This document shows, one piece after another, positions 44,021 to 44,043 of a DNA stretch of 44,043 nucleotides (within the stretch, counting starts at the first letter, position 1; every line of letters begins with the position of its first letter). Location of the stretch: NCBI GenBank assembly GCA_964625245.1, contig CAZVAN010000003.1:1-44043 (forward strand). The letters are read 5' to 3'. The DNA is from CAZVAN01 sp964625245 (GTDB taxonomy: Bacteria > Patescibacteriota > Saccharimonadia > Saccharimonadales > UBA10212). The notes beneath the pieces are model-generated. The model had not been told where the DNA came from and made no database searches. It was given only the letters and a program-made list of their open reading frames with translations. The position numbers and the translations under genes are program-made.

Positions 44021-44043
44021 CCAAAACCTCTCGGCTGCTTTCT

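Overview
The window looks like a chromosomal segment of a small-genome bacterium of the Patescibacteria/CPR, most likely Saccharibacteria (TM7). This assignment is inferred from gene content and style. Genes are tightly packed, with overlapping stops and starts and few Shine-Dalgarno sites. TATAAT boxes often sit only 6-7 nt before a start codon. Ribosomal protein S16 and a KhpA-like protein carry long acidic tails, L32 and the ATP synthase delta subunit are short, and no biosynthetic operon is present. TAA, TAG and TGA all act as ordinary stops, so the UGA-recoded lineages (SR1, Gracilibacteria) are excluded. I see no rRNA, insertion sequence, prophage or CRISPR array.

Layout. 1-8 kb: a partial tRNA-Leu, tRNA-Cys, a D,D-carboxypeptidase, lemA-htpX, a membrane protein overlapping ligA, a HAM1-type NTP pyrophosphatase, two tRNA-Ala genes flanking a DUF4396 membrane protein, and a tRNA terminator. 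8-11.6 kb: a 23S/16S pseudouridine synthase and two adjacent membrane-anchored proteins that look like paralogues; the second ends in a pilin-like domain. 11.7-18.4 kb: an information-processing block (leuS, rpmF, nusB, nudix, rnc, rpsP, khpA, trmD) with rimM missing from its usual place. 18.4-24.6 kb: an accessory stretch with a DoxX-like protein, Mn-type superoxide dismutase, a DUF1345-like membrane protein, tRNA-Gln, several very small genes, a DsbA-like thioredoxin-fold protein paired with a class V cysteine desulfurase-like enzyme, and an SDR oxidoreductase.

24.6-31 kb is a carbon block: PEP synthase, a divergent adenylate-kinase-like protein, one polypeptide fusing a D-2-hydroxyacid (lactate-type) dehydrogenase to a phosphoglycerate mutase, and a divergently transcribed enolase. 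Together these cover 3-phosphoglycerate to PEP, PEP/pyruvate interconversion, and pyruvate reduction. A small unknown protein and an M32 carboxypeptidase follow. 32.9-39.2 kb is the complete F1Fo ATP synthase operon on the minus strand in the classical order B-E-F-H-A-G-D-C. Divergent from it are glucose-6-phosphate dehydrogenase and an ABC-2 exporter.

The last 2 kb holds a compositionally distinct, GC-rich minus-strand membrane gene with its own strong terminator, and a rarA gene cut by one in-frame amber codon.

The strongest leads are the dehydrogenase-mutase fusion, the interrupted rarA, the GC-rich gene, the paralogous surface proteins with a pilin-like tail, and the recurring leaderless-promoter geometry.
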